Assembly (NCBI RefSeq): GCF_016918855.1
Contig: NZ_JADKYB010000001.1
Coordinates: 62,001 to 126,000 of the forward strand
Reading direction: 5' to 3'
DNA: 64,000 nucleotides
From: Actinacidiphila acididurans
Lineage (GTDB): Bacteria; Actinomycetota; Actinomycetes; Streptomycetales; Streptomycetaceae
The notes under the pieces were generated by a model. The model was not told the DNA's origin and did not search any database. It saw only the letters and a program-made list of their open reading frames with translations. The translations under genes were made by a program, and so were the position numbers. Below, piece by piece: positions 18,008-31,658 of this stretch (its first letter is position 1; every line of letters starts with the position of its first letter).

Positions 18008-19513
18008 ATGCAGCCTTCATCCGTTTCGCCCCGGAGCGCCGCGGCCCGCAGCCGCCGCTATCCGGCGGCGGCCGCATGCGTGATGGCGTTGCTGGCCACG
18101 ATGCTGGCCACCGCTCTGACATGGTCGGTGCCGGCGTCGGCGTCGGCGGCGCCCTTGGTCGGCGCGGCATCGGGGCGGTGCCTGGACGTCAAGGGCAACA
18201 CCGACACGCCGGGAACAGCCCTCCAGATCTGGGACTGCAACGGCCAGCCCAACCAGGCGTTCGAGTTCTCCTCCGCCGCCGAGCTGAGGACGATGGGCGG
18301 CACCAGGTGCGTGGACGCCTACAACAACCAGACCAGCCCGGGCACCCCGGTGATCATCTGGTCCTGCAACGGCGGCGCCAACCAGCAGTGGCGGCAGAAC
18401 TCCGACGGCTCGATCACCGGGGTCCAGTCCGGCCTGTGCCTGGACGTCAACGGAGCGGCCACGGCCAACGGCACGGCCGTCATCCTGTGGACGTGCAACG
18501 GCCAGAGCAACCAGAAATGGAGCACGTCGACGACGCCTCCGCCGGCCGGGTCGCGCGCCTGTGACATCTACGCCGCGGGCGGTACGCCGTGCGTGGCCGC
18601 GCACAGCACGGTGCGCGCGCTCTACAGCTCGTACAGCGGCAAGCTGTACCAGGTCAGGCGCTCGTCGGACAACGCGACCAGGGACATCGGCGTGCTCGCG
18701 CCCGGCGGCTTCGCCGACGCCGCGGCGCAGGACTCCTTCTGCGCCGGCACCTCCTGCGTGATCACCGCGGTCTACGACCAGTCCGGACACGGCAACGACC
18801 TGTGGTACCAGGGCTCGGCCCAGGTCCCCGGATCCAGCCAGAGCAGCCCTGCCAAGGCGACCTCCGAGTCGTTGACGGCCGGGGGCAGCAAGGCGTACTC
18901 GCTCTACATCAACCCCGGGAACAGCTACTGGCGCGACGGCCACCTCACCGGCGTGCCCACCGGCAGCGCGCCGGAGGGCGCGTACATGGTGACCAGCGGC
19001 ACCCACGTCAACGGCGGCTGCTGCTTCGACTACGGCAACAGCGAGACGGACCGCAAGGCCGACGCGGCCGGCGCCATGGACGCGATCAACTTCGGCACCC
19101 AGTGCTGGTTCGGCGGCTGCTCGGGAAGCGGCCCCTGGGTCCAGGCCGACCTGGAATGGGGCCTGTACTCCGGCGGAAGCCAGTCCTGGAACACCAACCA
19201 GCGCGCGTTCACGGCCAAGTTCGTCACCGCGATGCTGAAGAACAACGGGACGTCGAGATTCGCCCTCAAGGGCGGCGACGCGCAGAGCGGCAGCCTGACC
19301 ACCGTGTGGGACGGCGGGCTGCCGAGCGGATACAGCCCCATGAAGAAACAGGGGGCCATCGTCCTGGGCAGCGGCGGCGACTGCTGCAAGCCCGGCGGCG
19401 GAGCCAACCTGAGCGCCGGAACCTTCTACGAGGGGGCCGTCGTCGCCGGATACCCCTCCGACGCCACCGACAACGCGGTCCAGGCCGACATCGTCGCGGC
19501 CGGCTATCGCTGA
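18008..19513 (+). CDS. Secreted GH54 arabinofuranosidase with N-terminal CBM13
   Basis: A third GH54 enzyme but with the domain order reversed: signal peptide 1-48, CBM13 about 49-173, a proline-rich linker, then GH54 about 184-501. Vicinal cysteines 338-339, nucleophile Glu383 (ADLEW, where the others have ADLEN) and acid Asp458 (GGDCC) are kept, with an insertion of extra cysteines after the acid. It resembles the copy at 7204 in having CWFGGC. ATG 18008 follows GAGGA by 9 nt. The altered residue beside the nucleophile and the insertion suggest a different arabinoside specificity. Confidence 0.9.
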   Translation: MQPSSVSPRSAAARSRRYPAAAACVMALLATMLATALTWSVPASASAAPLVGAASGRCLDVKGNTDTPGTALQIWDCNGQPNQAFEFSSAAELRTMGGTRCVDAYNNQTSPGTPVIIWSCNGGANQQWRQNSDGSITGVQSGLCLDVNGAATANGTAVILWTCNGQSNQKWSTSTTPPPAGSRACDIYAAGGTPCVAAHSTVRALYSSYSGKLYQVRRSSDNATRDIGVLAPGGFADAAAQDSFCAGTSCVITAVYDQSGHGNDLWYQGSAQVPGSSQSSPAKATSESLTAGGSKAYSLYINPGNSYWRDGHLTGVPTGSAPEGAYMVTSGTHVNGGCCFDYGNSETDRKADAAGAMDAINFGTQCWFGGCSGSGPWVQADLEWGLYSGGSQSWNTNQRAFTAKFVTAMLKNNGTSRFALKGGDAQSGSLTTVWDGGLPSGYSPMKKQGAIVLGSGGDCCKPGGGANLSAGTFYEGAVVAGYPSDATDNAVQADIVAAGYR

Positions 19514-19542
19514 CACCCATGACCGCACACGGGGGGAAAGGC

Positions 19543-19573
19543 GGCGGTCCCACGGCACCTACGCGGGACCGCC
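19543..19573 (+). terminator. Hairpin terminator after the third GH54 gene
   Basis: GGCGGTCCC (19543-19551) pairs with GGGACCGCC (19565-19573) across 13 nt, 30 bp after the stop. Confidence 0.65.
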
Positions 19574-19732
19574 ACCGCACCGGAGCGTTTCCGCACACCA
19601 TTGCGGCGGGCGGATCCTCCGCGGCGGCCCGAGCCGCCGCCTGTGCGCCGCGCGGGAGCGCCGCTCTCCCGCCGCTCGCGCGGCGCTGTTCTGCGGGCAG
19701 TACCCGTAGATGACGACATGGGAGGTTCTACG

Positions 19733-21211
19733 ATGCACCCGGGCATACGCCTGCCCCGCTCGCACCACAACCGGTGGGGCGCGCTCAGCGCCGCGGTGGC
19801 CGTGGCCACGGCGACGATCCTCGCCCTGCTCTCGGCCACTCCCGCCCAGGCCGCCGGCACGCTGCGCTCACTGGCAGAGGCCAAGGGCAAGTACTTCGGC
19901 ACCGCCCTGACCACCGGCGACCTGAACGTCAGCCAGGAAATGGCGATCGCCGGAGCGCAGTTCGACATGGTGACCCCCGGCAACGAGATGAAGTGGGACA
20001 CCACCGAGCCGTCCAACGGGTCGTACAACTTCGGCCCCGGCGACCAGATCGCGTCCTGGGCCCAGTCGCACAGCGACCGTGTTCGGGGCCACAACCTGGT
20101 CTGGCACTCCCAGCTGCCGGGCTGGGTCAGCAGCTTGCCGCTCAACCAGGTCCAAGGGGCGATGGAGTCCCACATCACCACCGAGGTCAACCACTACAAG
20201 GGGAAGATCTACGCCTGGGACGTGGTCAACGAGCCCTTCAACGAGGACGGCAGCCTGCGCCAGGACGTGTTCTACAACGCGATGGGCTCCGGTTACCTCG
20301 CCGACGCGATCCGCACCGCCCACAACGCGGACCCGAACGCCAAGCTGTACATCAACGACTACAACATCGAGGGCGAGAACGCGAAGAGCAACGCCCTCTA
20401 CAGCCTGGCGCAGTCGATGCTCGCCCAGGGCGTGCCCCTGGGCGGCATAGGCCTCGAGAGCCACTTCATCGTCGGCCAGGTCCCCTCGACGATGCTGGCG
20501 AACATGCAGCGCTTCGCCAACCTCGGCCTGGACGTCGCGGTCACCGAACTGGACGACCGTATCCAGCTGCCGACCTCCAGCGGAAGCCTCCAGCAGCAGG
20601 CCACCGACTACGGCACGGTGGTCAACGACTGCCTGGCGGTCCCGCACTGCGTGGGAGTGAGCCAGTGGGGAGTGGACGACGGTCACTCCTGGATCCCCGG
20701 CACGTTCCCCGGTTACGGCGCGGCCACGATGTACGACAGCAACTACCAGCCGAAGCCGGCGTACAACGCCGCGGTCACCGCCCTCGGCGGTTCCTCCTCC
20801 GGCGGTGGCGGCGGCACGACGGGTCCGCTGCACGCCGTGGGTGCGGGCAAGTGCCTGGACGTGCCGAATTCGTCGACGACCGCCGGTACGCAGGTGCAGA
20901 TCTGGGACTGCAGCGGTCAGGCCAACCAGACGTGGACACGTACCTCGTCCAATCAGCTCGCGGTCTACAGCGGCAGCAGCCAGATGTGCCTGGACGCCTA
21001 CAACAACCAGACGAGCCCGGGGACCAAGGTGGAGATCTGGACCTGCAACGGCGGGGTCAACCAGCAGTGGCAGCTGAATTCCAACGGCACGATCACCGGT
21101 GTGCAGTCGGGGTTGTGCCTGGACGTGACGGGTGCATCGACGGCCAACGGCGCGCTGGCCGAGCTGTGGACCTGCAACGGCGGATCCAACCAGCACTGGA
21201 CCCTCGGCTGA
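19733..21211 (+). CDS. Secreted GH10 endo-1,4-beta-xylanase with CBM13
   Basis: 492 residues: signal peptide 1-41, GH10 barrel about 42-355, glycine-serine linker, CBM13 about 365-492. Acid/base Glu167 is in WDVVNEPF, the nucleophile Glu272 in VAVTELD; HNLVWHSQLP and INDYN are also present. The architecture matches classic Streptomyces XlnA-type xylanases. ATG 19733 follows GGGAGG by 7 nt; an upstream in-frame ATG at 19718 lies on the SD and is unlikely. The 3-prime 165 bases are nearly identical to those of the GH54 gene at 14932, consistent with gene conversion. No operator of the families found here is visible just upstream. Confidence 0.95.
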   Translation: MHPGIRLPRSHHNRWGALSAAVAVATATILALLSATPAQAAGTLRSLAEAKGKYFGTALTTGDLNVSQEMAIAGAQFDMVTPGNEMKWDTTEPSNGSYNFGPGDQIASWAQSHSDRVRGHNLVWHSQLPGWVSSLPLNQVQGAMESHITTEVNHYKGKIYAWDVVNEPFNEDGSLRQDVFYNAMGSGYLADAIRTAHNADPNAKLYINDYNIEGENAKSNALYSLAQSMLAQGVPLGGIGLESHFIVGQVPSTMLANMQRFANLGLDVAVTELDDRIQLPTSSGSLQQQATDYGTVVNDCLAVPHCVGVSQWGVDDGHSWIPGTFPGYGAATMYDSNYQPKPAYNAAVTALGGSSSGGGGGTTGPLHAVGAGKCLDVPNSSTTAGTQVQIWDCSGQANQTWTRTSSNQLAVYSGSSQMCLDAYNNQTSPGTKVEIWTCNGGVNQQWQLNSNGTITGVQSGLCLDVTGASTANGALAELWTCNGGSNQHWTLG

Positions 21212-21231
21212 CCGGGTGACGAACGCCAACG

Positions 21232-23806
<2,575 letters not shown>

Positions 23807-23874
23807 GCCCGCGACCGGCCCGGCGGCTCCCGCTTCCCGAACCACCTCGTCAACCGACGGAGAGGACGCTCCGC

Positions 23875-25857
23875 ATGTCTTCCTCATCGCTCCCCATCAG
23901 CCGGCGCCGCCTGCTGGCGGCGGCCGGCGCGGCCACGGCGTTCGGCATCCTGCGGTTCGCCCCCGAGGCCGCCGCGACCGACGGCCCGGGCAGCTACACC
24001 GCGAGCTGGTCCTCGGTGGACCAGCACCCGCCGGCCCCGGCCTGGTTCCAGGACGCCAAGTTCGGCATCTACTACCACTGGGGCGTCTTCAGCGTTCCCG
24101 CGTTCGGAAACGAGTGGTACCCGCGCAACATGTACATCAGCGGGTCGAACGAGAACAACCACCACATCGCTACGTACGGCGACCCGTCGGTGTGGCCGTA
24201 CAACAACTTCATCGACGGCGCCCGCGACAAGGCGGGCAACTTCGTGCAGTTCGCGCCCAAGCTGACCTCCGCGGGCGGCAACTTCGACCCCAACGCCTGG
24301 GCGTCGCTGTTCAAGGCCGCGGGCGCGAAATTCGCCGGACCGGTCGCCGAGCACCACGACGGGTTCTCCATGTGGAACAGCGGCTCCAACCCGTGGAACT
24401 CGGTCCAGCGCGGCCCCCGGCTCGACCTGGTGAACCTGCACGCGCAGGCCATCCGAGGGCAGGGGCTGAAGTTCATGGCCTCGCTGCACCACGCCTACCA
24501 CTTCAACGGCTACTACGACCACGTGCCGTACCAGTCGGACCCGACACTGCGCATCCTGTTCGGGCAACAGGGCACGACCGCGGAGAACCAGCTCTGGTAC
24601 AACAAACTCATCGAGGTCATCGACGGCTACCAGCCGGACCTCATCTGGCAGGACTTCGACCTGAACCTGGTGCAGGAGTCCGACCGGCTGCAGTTCCTCG
24701 CGTACTACTACAACAAGGCTGTCTCCTGGAACAAGGACGTCGTCGCGACCTACAAGGACGGCCTGGACAACAAGGGCGAGGTCTTCGACTTCGAGCGCGG
24801 CGGACCGTCGGGGCTGATGACGCCGTACTGGCTGACCGACGACAGCATCTCGTCGTCCAGCTGGTGCTACACCGTGGGCATCGGCTACTACACCACCCAG
24901 GCCCTGCTGCACGCGCTGATCGACCGGACCGCCAAGGGCGGCACCATGCTGTTGAACATCGCCCCCATGGCCGACGGCACCATCCCGTCGGGACAGCAGA
25001 CCATCCTGCGCGGGATGGGCGACTGGCTGGGCCGCTTCGGTGAGGCGATCTACGGCACTCGCTCGTGGTCCAGCTACGGCGAGGGCCCCACCGCCATGGG
25101 CGGCGGCTCGTTCAGCGGCCCCAAGGCCGGCGTCGCGCAGGACGTCCGGTTCACCCGCAGCCAGGACAACACCGTCCTCTACGCCACCTCGCTGGGCTGG
25201 CAGGGCGGCACCATGACCATCTCGACGCTGAACTCGAACCAGTTCAACATCAGCAGCCTGACCGGCGCACAGCTGCTGAACAACACCGCGGGCTCCTACA
25301 CCACCCTGCCCAAGCCGACCCAGGACGCCTCCGGCCTGCACCTGGCCATGCCGTCCTCCAGCGCGCCGTTCAGCGCTCTGGCGTACACCGTCAAGCTCAC
25401 CTTCTCGGGGCAGATCCCGGCACTGGGCAGCGGCGGTCCCGGCACCGGCTACGTGAAGATCGCCAATGTGACCACCGGCCTGGTGCTCGACAGCGGCGGC
25501 AGCGTCGCCTCCGGCTCCAACCTCAAGCAGTGGAGCTACGACGGCAGCACCAACCTGCAGTGGCAACTGGTCGACCTGGGCAGCGGCTACTACCGCATCG
25601 TCAACCGCACCAACGGCATGGTCGCCGACAGCTGGGGCAACACCGCCAACGGCGCACCCGCCCGCCAGGCGGCGTGGAACGGCGGCAACAACCAGCAGTG
25701 GTCCCTGAACAACCTCGGAAACGGCCGCTACCAGATCGTCAACCGCGGCACCGGCACCGCCCTCGACGGCGCCGGCAGCACCACGGCCGGCTCGACCACG
25801 GTGCTGTGGACGCCGAACTCCAGCACCAACAACGAGTGGACGATCACCGGAGTCTGA
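23875..25857 (+). CDS. Secreted GH29 alpha-L-fucosidase with ricin-type lectin domain
   Basis: 660 residues with a twin-arginine-type signal (SRRRLLAAAGAATAFG), so export is probably by Tat. GH29 barrel about 50-385: WFQDAKFGIYYHWG, AGAKFAGPVAEHHDGF, and the nucleophile Asp260 in LIWQDFD; then a beta domain to about 520 and a lectin domain about 527-660 of the RICIN type, with GxVxxxxNQQW repeats. It removes terminal fucose, for example from xyloglucan or arabinogalactan, feeding the L-fucose-type operon at 49-55 kb. ATG 23875 follows AGAGGA. It converges with the GH3 gene across a strong terminator. Confidence 0.92.
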   Translation: MSSSSLPISRRRLLAAAGAATAFGILRFAPEAAATDGPGSYTASWSSVDQHPPAPAWFQDAKFGIYYHWGVFSVPAFGNEWYPRNMYISGSNENNHHIATYGDPSVWPYNNFIDGARDKAGNFVQFAPKLTSAGGNFDPNAWASLFKAAGAKFAGPVAEHHDGFSMWNSGSNPWNSVQRGPRLDLVNLHAQAIRGQGLKFMASLHHAYHFNGYYDHVPYQSDPTLRILFGQQGTTAENQLWYNKLIEVIDGYQPDLIWQDFDLNLVQESDRLQFLAYYYNKAVSWNKDVVATYKDGLDNKGEVFDFERGGPSGLMTPYWLTDDSISSSSWCYTVGIGYYTTQALLHALIDRTAKGGTMLLNIAPMADGTIPSGQQTILRGMGDWLGRFGEAIYGTRSWSSYGEGPTAMGGGSFSGPKAGVAQDVRFTRSQDNTVLYATSLGWQGGTMTISTLNSNQFNISSLTGAQLLNNTAGSYTTLPKPTQDASGLHLAMPSSSAPFSALAYTVKLTFSGQIPALGSGGPGTGYVKIANVTTGLVLDSGGSVASGSNLKQWSYDGSTNLQWQLVDLGSGYYRIVNRTNGMVADSWGNTANGAPARQAAWNGGNNQQWSLNNLGNGRYQIVNRGTGTALDGAGSTTAGSTTVLWTPNSSTNNEWTITGV

Positions 25858-25862
25858 CGGTC

Positions 25863-25892
25863 CCGGGGGCAGTGCACCAGCACTGCCCCCGG
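25863..25892. terminator. Bidirectional terminator between GH29 and GH3
   Basis: CCGGGGGCAGTG (25863-25874) and CACTGCCCCCGG (25881-25892) form a perfect 12-bp stem with a 6-nt loop between convergent genes. Confidence 0.8.
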
Positions 25893-25920
25893 TTCCCCTG
25901 AGGGGCGTCGCCGGTTGGGG

Positions 25921-28900
25921 TCAGCCGATGGCCGTGGCGAAGATGTGCATGGCCACCTGGCCGGAGGACGCGTTCGGGCCGACGTCCGGCAGGGTCAGGT
26001 ACTGGACCGTCTTTCCGGCCTGAAGCGGGACGGTGGCGCCGTACACGCTGACCTTCTGCTGGACCTTGCCGCCGCCGTTGTTGAAGTAGTCGGTGGTGGC
26101 GAGTATGTCGCTCCCGGTGGCGGGAGCGTTGTTCCACCAGTCGGAGAAGGAGAGGGTGTACGACTGAGTGGTGCCGTCGGTGTAGGTGATCAGGCCGGTG
26201 CCGGAGGCGTTGCCGTAGTCGGCGGTGCCGAGGAAGCCGAGCTTGCTGCCGCTTCCGGTGAAGGGGACGGTCTGGCCGCCGGCCACGATGTTGTCGGGCT
26301 TGCCGGTGCCGGTGGTCGGCCAGGTGAAGGCCAGGCCGTCATGGGTCACGGTCCCGCCGGAGGCCACGCCCTGGGCGGCGAGGGCCTGCTGGGACAGGCT
26401 CTGCCCGCCGCCGTCGAGGTTGCCGGCGCCGGGGGTCGCGTCGTCGCTGATGCCGGTGTTGGTGATGATGTCGCTGAGGGAGGAATACGGGACAGCGAGG
26501 CGGGCGGCCGCGTCGTCACTGGCCCGGGCACCCCCGTAGGTGGCAGAAGCGGCGAGCGCGTAGGAGCCGGGGTCGACGCCGGCCGGCGCCGTCACGGTCC
26601 ACGCGGTCGTCACCGAGCCGCCGGCGGGAATGCTGGAGAACGTGGTCGGGGAGGTCGGGGTCGCGGTCCAGCCGTCCGGAACGGTCAGGGTGACCGAGGC
26701 GTCCGGGAGCGCGGTGGGGCCGGTGTTGGTGTAGGTGGCGGTCGCCGTGACCGCGGCGCCGGGCCTGAGGACCGGGGCGGCGGACAGGGACAGGGTGTGG
26801 TGGACGCGGATCACCGCGGAGCCGGTCACGCCGTGCACGGTCGCGCTGATGGTGGCCACACCGTTGCCCACCGCGGTGACGAGGCCCTTGCCGCTGACGG
26901 TGGCGACGGACGGGTCGCTGCTGGTGTAGCGGACCTTGGCGCCGGACAGGTCCAGGAAGGAGCCGTCGTCGTTGACGGCCTCGACGACGTGGTCGGCGGT
27001 GACGCCCAGGTTGCGGCCGGGCTGGGCGGTGGGGTCGGTGTCGTCCTTGATCCAGTGGTTGCGGGCGGTGAGGTCGATGGTGTCGCCGGCGTCGTAGACC
27101 ACGGCCTCGGGCTGGACGGTCACGTACTTCACGTGCGGGGTGAGGCTGCCGTGCACGGTGACCCGGGCCGAGCCGGCCGTGGTGGTGGCGTCCGGTCCGA
27201 CCTCGAAGCGGTAATTGCCGTCGTAGACGACCTGCTTGGCCTGCTGCCCGTCGTGGAAGGCGAGGTCGGGTACGCGCACCCGCAGGGTGATGTGCTGGGT
27301 GGCGCCGGGCCGCAGGGTCCCGGTCTTCTGGAATCCGACGAGCCGCTTCTTCGGCAGTTCCTTGTTCTGGACCGCGAAGTCGGTGGCCGCGTAGAGCTGG
27401 GCCACGGTGCTGCCCGGCACCGTGCCGGTGTTGGTCACGTCGAAGCCGACCTTGACGGTCCCGTCGGCGCCGACCGAGGCGCGGTCGGCCCGGACGTGGG
27501 AGTAGGCGAAGGTGGTGTAGCTCAGGCCGTAGCCGAACGGATAGGTCGGGGTGCCGGTGAAGTACTGGTAGGTGCGGCCGAGACCGTCGGTGCCGCTCGG
27601 GGCCAGGTTGTAGTCGGAGATGGCCGGGAGCTGGGAGTCGTCCTTGTACCAGGTGAAGTTCAGGTGGCCGCCCGGGTTCTGCTTGCCGAACAGGACGTCG
27701 GCGAGGGCGTCGCCCTGGCTCTCGCCGTTGTAGCCGGCGAAGACGATCGCGGCGACCTTGGCGCGGTAGGCCTCGATGGTGACAGGGCCGTCGGACTGGA
27801 TGTCCAGCACGGTCCTCGGGTTGCCCAGGGCGGTGACCTGGTCGATGAGGCTGCCGTAGTTGCCGGGCAGGGCCAGGCCGCTGCGGTCCTTGCCCTCGCC
27901 CGCCGTCGCCTCGTCGGTGCCGACCGCGATGACCACCAGGTCGGCGCTCTGGATGTCCGCCCGTGTCGCGGCGCTGAGTACCGCGTCACCGGTGGCGGTG
28001 GTGGAGGTGCCGGCCGCGTCGTAGACCACCTGCGCACCGGGGTTGGCGGCCTTCACCTGGGCGGTGATGCCCTGGACGGCGTCCACCTTCTTCGTGGGGT
28101 CGCCGGAGTAGCCGCCGAGGGTGACCTTGCCCGCCTGGTCGCCCACGATGACGACCTTGCCCAGCTCGGCGGGGTCGGCCGGCAGCAGGGGCGCGCCGGA
28201 GCCGGCGACCTTGTCGTTCTGCAACAGGACGAGCGCGTTGTCGGCGACGGTCCGCGCGAGGTCCTGGTGGGCCGGGGACTGGATCACGTCCTTGGTGATC
28301 CTGGTGTACGGCTGCTGGTCGACCGGGTCGAACTCCCCGGTCTCCATCCGGACCGTGAACAGGTGGACCAGGGCGTTGTCGATGACGCCCTCGCTGAGGA
28401 TGCCGGCCCTGATCGCCTGCTCCAGGTTCAGCGAGGTCGCCTCGGTGCCGGTGCAGTTGACGTCGGTGCCCGCCCGGAGTGCGTAGGCCTGACCGCCGGC
28501 CGCTCCCGCGACCTGCTGGCCCGTCGCGGTGTTCGTCCAGGTCGCGTTGCTCCCCTTGCGGTCGGTGGTCCAGCCGGGCGGAGCCCAGTCGTGGCCGGCC
28601 GGGAAGGTGTCGTACGTGGTGCCGACCGCGCCGCAGTCGGAGGTGATGTAGCCGCCGAAGCCGTAGGTGCGCTGGGCGATCTGGTCGGTGGTGTACGTGT
28701 TGGCCACCGACGGGGTGCCGTTGATGGCGTTGTAGGACGTCATCAGGCCGGCGACGTGCGCGTTCTCGATCAGGCTCTTGAACTGGGCGGTGTAGTAGTC
28801 GTAGAGGTCGTCGTCCGAGACGTTCGAACTGATGCCGGTCCGGTTCTGCTCGACATCGTTGAGCGCGTAGTGCTTGGCGGTCGAGGCGACCTTCAGGTAC

Positions 28901-29562
28901 TTGCCCTGCGCAGTGCCGTCGGGCTTCTGGCCCTGGTAGCCGTTCACGAAGGCGCCGGCCATCTGCCCCGCGAAGTACGGGTCCTCGCCGAACGCCTCGT
29001 CCGTGCGGCCCCACCGGGGATCCCGGTCGAGGTTGACCGTCGGCGCCCAGTACGTGAGCATGCCGTAGTCGTCCTTCGACGGGCCGAGGTTGTTCTGCCC
29101 GGTGCCCCACAGCGACTTGTCGAGCAGGCCCCGGGCCTCGTCGGAGACGGCCGTCGTCTCCTTGTAGATCAGGTTCTTGTCCCAGCTCATGGACGCGGCG
29201 AAGTTCGTGGGGAAACTGGTGGCGTGGACGCCGCCCGTCGCCGAGCCCGGATTGGTGTCGGCGAACAGCGAGTTGATGCCGTGCTGCCCTTCGCTCCAGT
29301 ACGTGTACTGCTGCACGCCGAGCCGCGGAATGGCCGGCGCGCTGTTGGTGTGCAACTGCTGGATCTTCTCGTCCAGCGACATCCGCGAGACCAGGTCCGC
29401 GGCACGCTCCTGGAAGGAATAGCCGGTGTTCAGATAGATCGGCACGGACGCCTGTACTGGTGCCGGCGGACGGGCCTGCGCTGCCGCTGCGACCGTTCCG
29501 AGCAGGCCGAGGGCGCACGCGGTCGCTGTGGCCGCGCGTCTTACGGGGGTACTCCAGCGCAT
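25921..29562 (-). CDS. Large secreted GH3 beta-glycosidase, beta-xylosidase-like
   Basis: 1213 residues: signal peptide about 1-32, GH3 N-terminal barrel about 50-340, GH3 C-terminal domain about 395-640, fibronectin-type domain to about 770, a Big2-type domain (YTSSDPSVATVSGKGLVTAVGNG) about 860-930, a NEW3-type domain about 945-1035, and an uncharacterised C-terminal domain. Nucleophile Asp309 is in ITSDCGAV; KHYALNDVE and WGRTDEAFGEDP support the beta-xylosidase/arabinosidase branch. Substrate is not certain; beta-xylosidase fits the neighbours. ATG at 29562 follows AGGAGG. Larger than usual GH3 enzymes because of the extra surface or binding domains, and it lacks CBM13. Confidence 0.9.
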   Translation of the reverse strand: MRWSTPVRRAATATACALGLLGTVAAAAQARPPAPVQASVPIYLNTGYSFQERAADLVSRMSLDEKIQQLHTNSAPAIPRLGVQQYTYWSEGQHGINSLFADTNPGSATGGVHATSFPTNFAASMSWDKNLIYKETTAVSDEARGLLDKSLWGTGQNNLGPSKDDYGMLTYWAPTVNLDRDPRWGRTDEAFGEDPYFAGQMAGAFVNGYQGQKPDGTAQGKYLKVASTAKHYALNDVEQNRTGISSNVSDDDLYDYYTAQFKSLIENAHVAGLMTSYNAINGTPSVANTYTTDQIAQRTYGFGGYITSDCGAVGTTYDTFPAGHDWAPPGWTTDRKGSNATWTNTATGQQVAGAAGGQAYALRAGTDVNCTGTEATSLNLEQAIRAGILSEGVIDNALVHLFTVRMETGEFDPVDQQPYTRITKDVIQSPAHQDLARTVADNALVLLQNDKVAGSGAPLLPADPAELGKVVIVGDQAGKVTLGGYSGDPTKKVDAVQGITAQVKAANPGAQVVYDAAGTSTTATGDAVLSAATRADIQSADLVVIAVGTDEATAGEGKDRSGLALPGNYGSLIDQVTALGNPRTVLDIQSDGPVTIEAYRAKVAAIVFAGYNGESQGDALADVLFGKQNPGGHLNFTWYKDDSQLPAISDYNLAPSGTDGLGRTYQYFTGTPTYPFGYGLSYTTFAYSHVRADRASVGADGTVKVGFDVTNTGTVPGSTVAQLYAATDFAVQNKELPKKRLVGFQKTGTLRPGATQHITLRVRVPDLAFHDGQQAKQVVYDGNYRFEVGPDATTTAGSARVTVHGSLTPHVKYVTVQPEAVVYDAGDTIDLTARNHWIKDDTDPTAQPGRNLGVTADHVVEAVNDDGSFLDLSGAKVRYTSSDPSVATVSGKGLVTAVGNGVATISATVHGVTGSAVIRVHHTLSLSAAPVLRPGAAVTATATYTNTGPTALPDASVTLTVPDGWTATPTSPTTFSSIPAGGSVTTAWTVTAPAGVDPGSYALAASATYGGARASDDAAARLAVPYSSLSDIITNTGISDDATPGAGNLDGGGQSLSQQALAAQGVASGGTVTHDGLAFTWPTTGTGKPDNIVAGGQTVPFTGSGSKLGFLGTADYGNASGTGLITYTDGTTQSYTLSFSDWWNNAPATGSDILATTDYFNNGGGKVQQKVSVYGATVPLQAGKTVQYLTLPDVGPNASSGQVAMHIFATAIG

Positions 29563-29612
29563 CGCGCCTCCTTGCGCGTTGTGGATGACGAGCCGGGGGG
29601 GAGGACTGTGCG

Positions 29613-29646
29613 GCGGGCCGGCCGTCGGTGTCGACGGACGGCCCGC
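29613..29646 (-). terminator. Hairpin after the GH27 gene
   Basis: A 14-bp stem with one mismatch, arms 29613-29626 and 29633-29646, lies between the GH27 stop and the GH3 start on the same strand. It would end or attenuate the GH27 transcript. Confidence 0.55.
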
Positions 29647-29663
29647 AGCTTGGGGGGAACCGG

Positions 29664-31568
<1,905 letters not shown>

Positions 31569-31579
31569 TCACCGATCGG

Positions 31580-31593
31580 TGTTAGCGTTACCA
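31580..31593. promoter_or_regulatory. Weak operator-like site TGTTAGCGTTACCA
   Basis: Left half matches the TGTTAGCG half-site exactly; the right half is degenerate. It lies between the ABC permease stop and GH27, 276 bp before the GH27 start. Confidence 0.4.
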
Positions 31594-31599
31594 ATCGCT

Positions 31600-31640
31600 G
31601 CCCTGCCGCAGCCCTGCCGCCGATGGGGCTGCGGCAGGGC
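31600..31640 (-). terminator. Terminator of the first ABC importer operon
   Basis: GCCCTGCCGCAGCCC (31600-31614) pairs perfectly with GGGCTGCGGCAGGGC (31626-31640), 15 bp, just beyond the permease stop on the minus strand. Confidence 0.85.
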
Positions 31641-31658
31641 CTGCATCGTCACAGCGGT

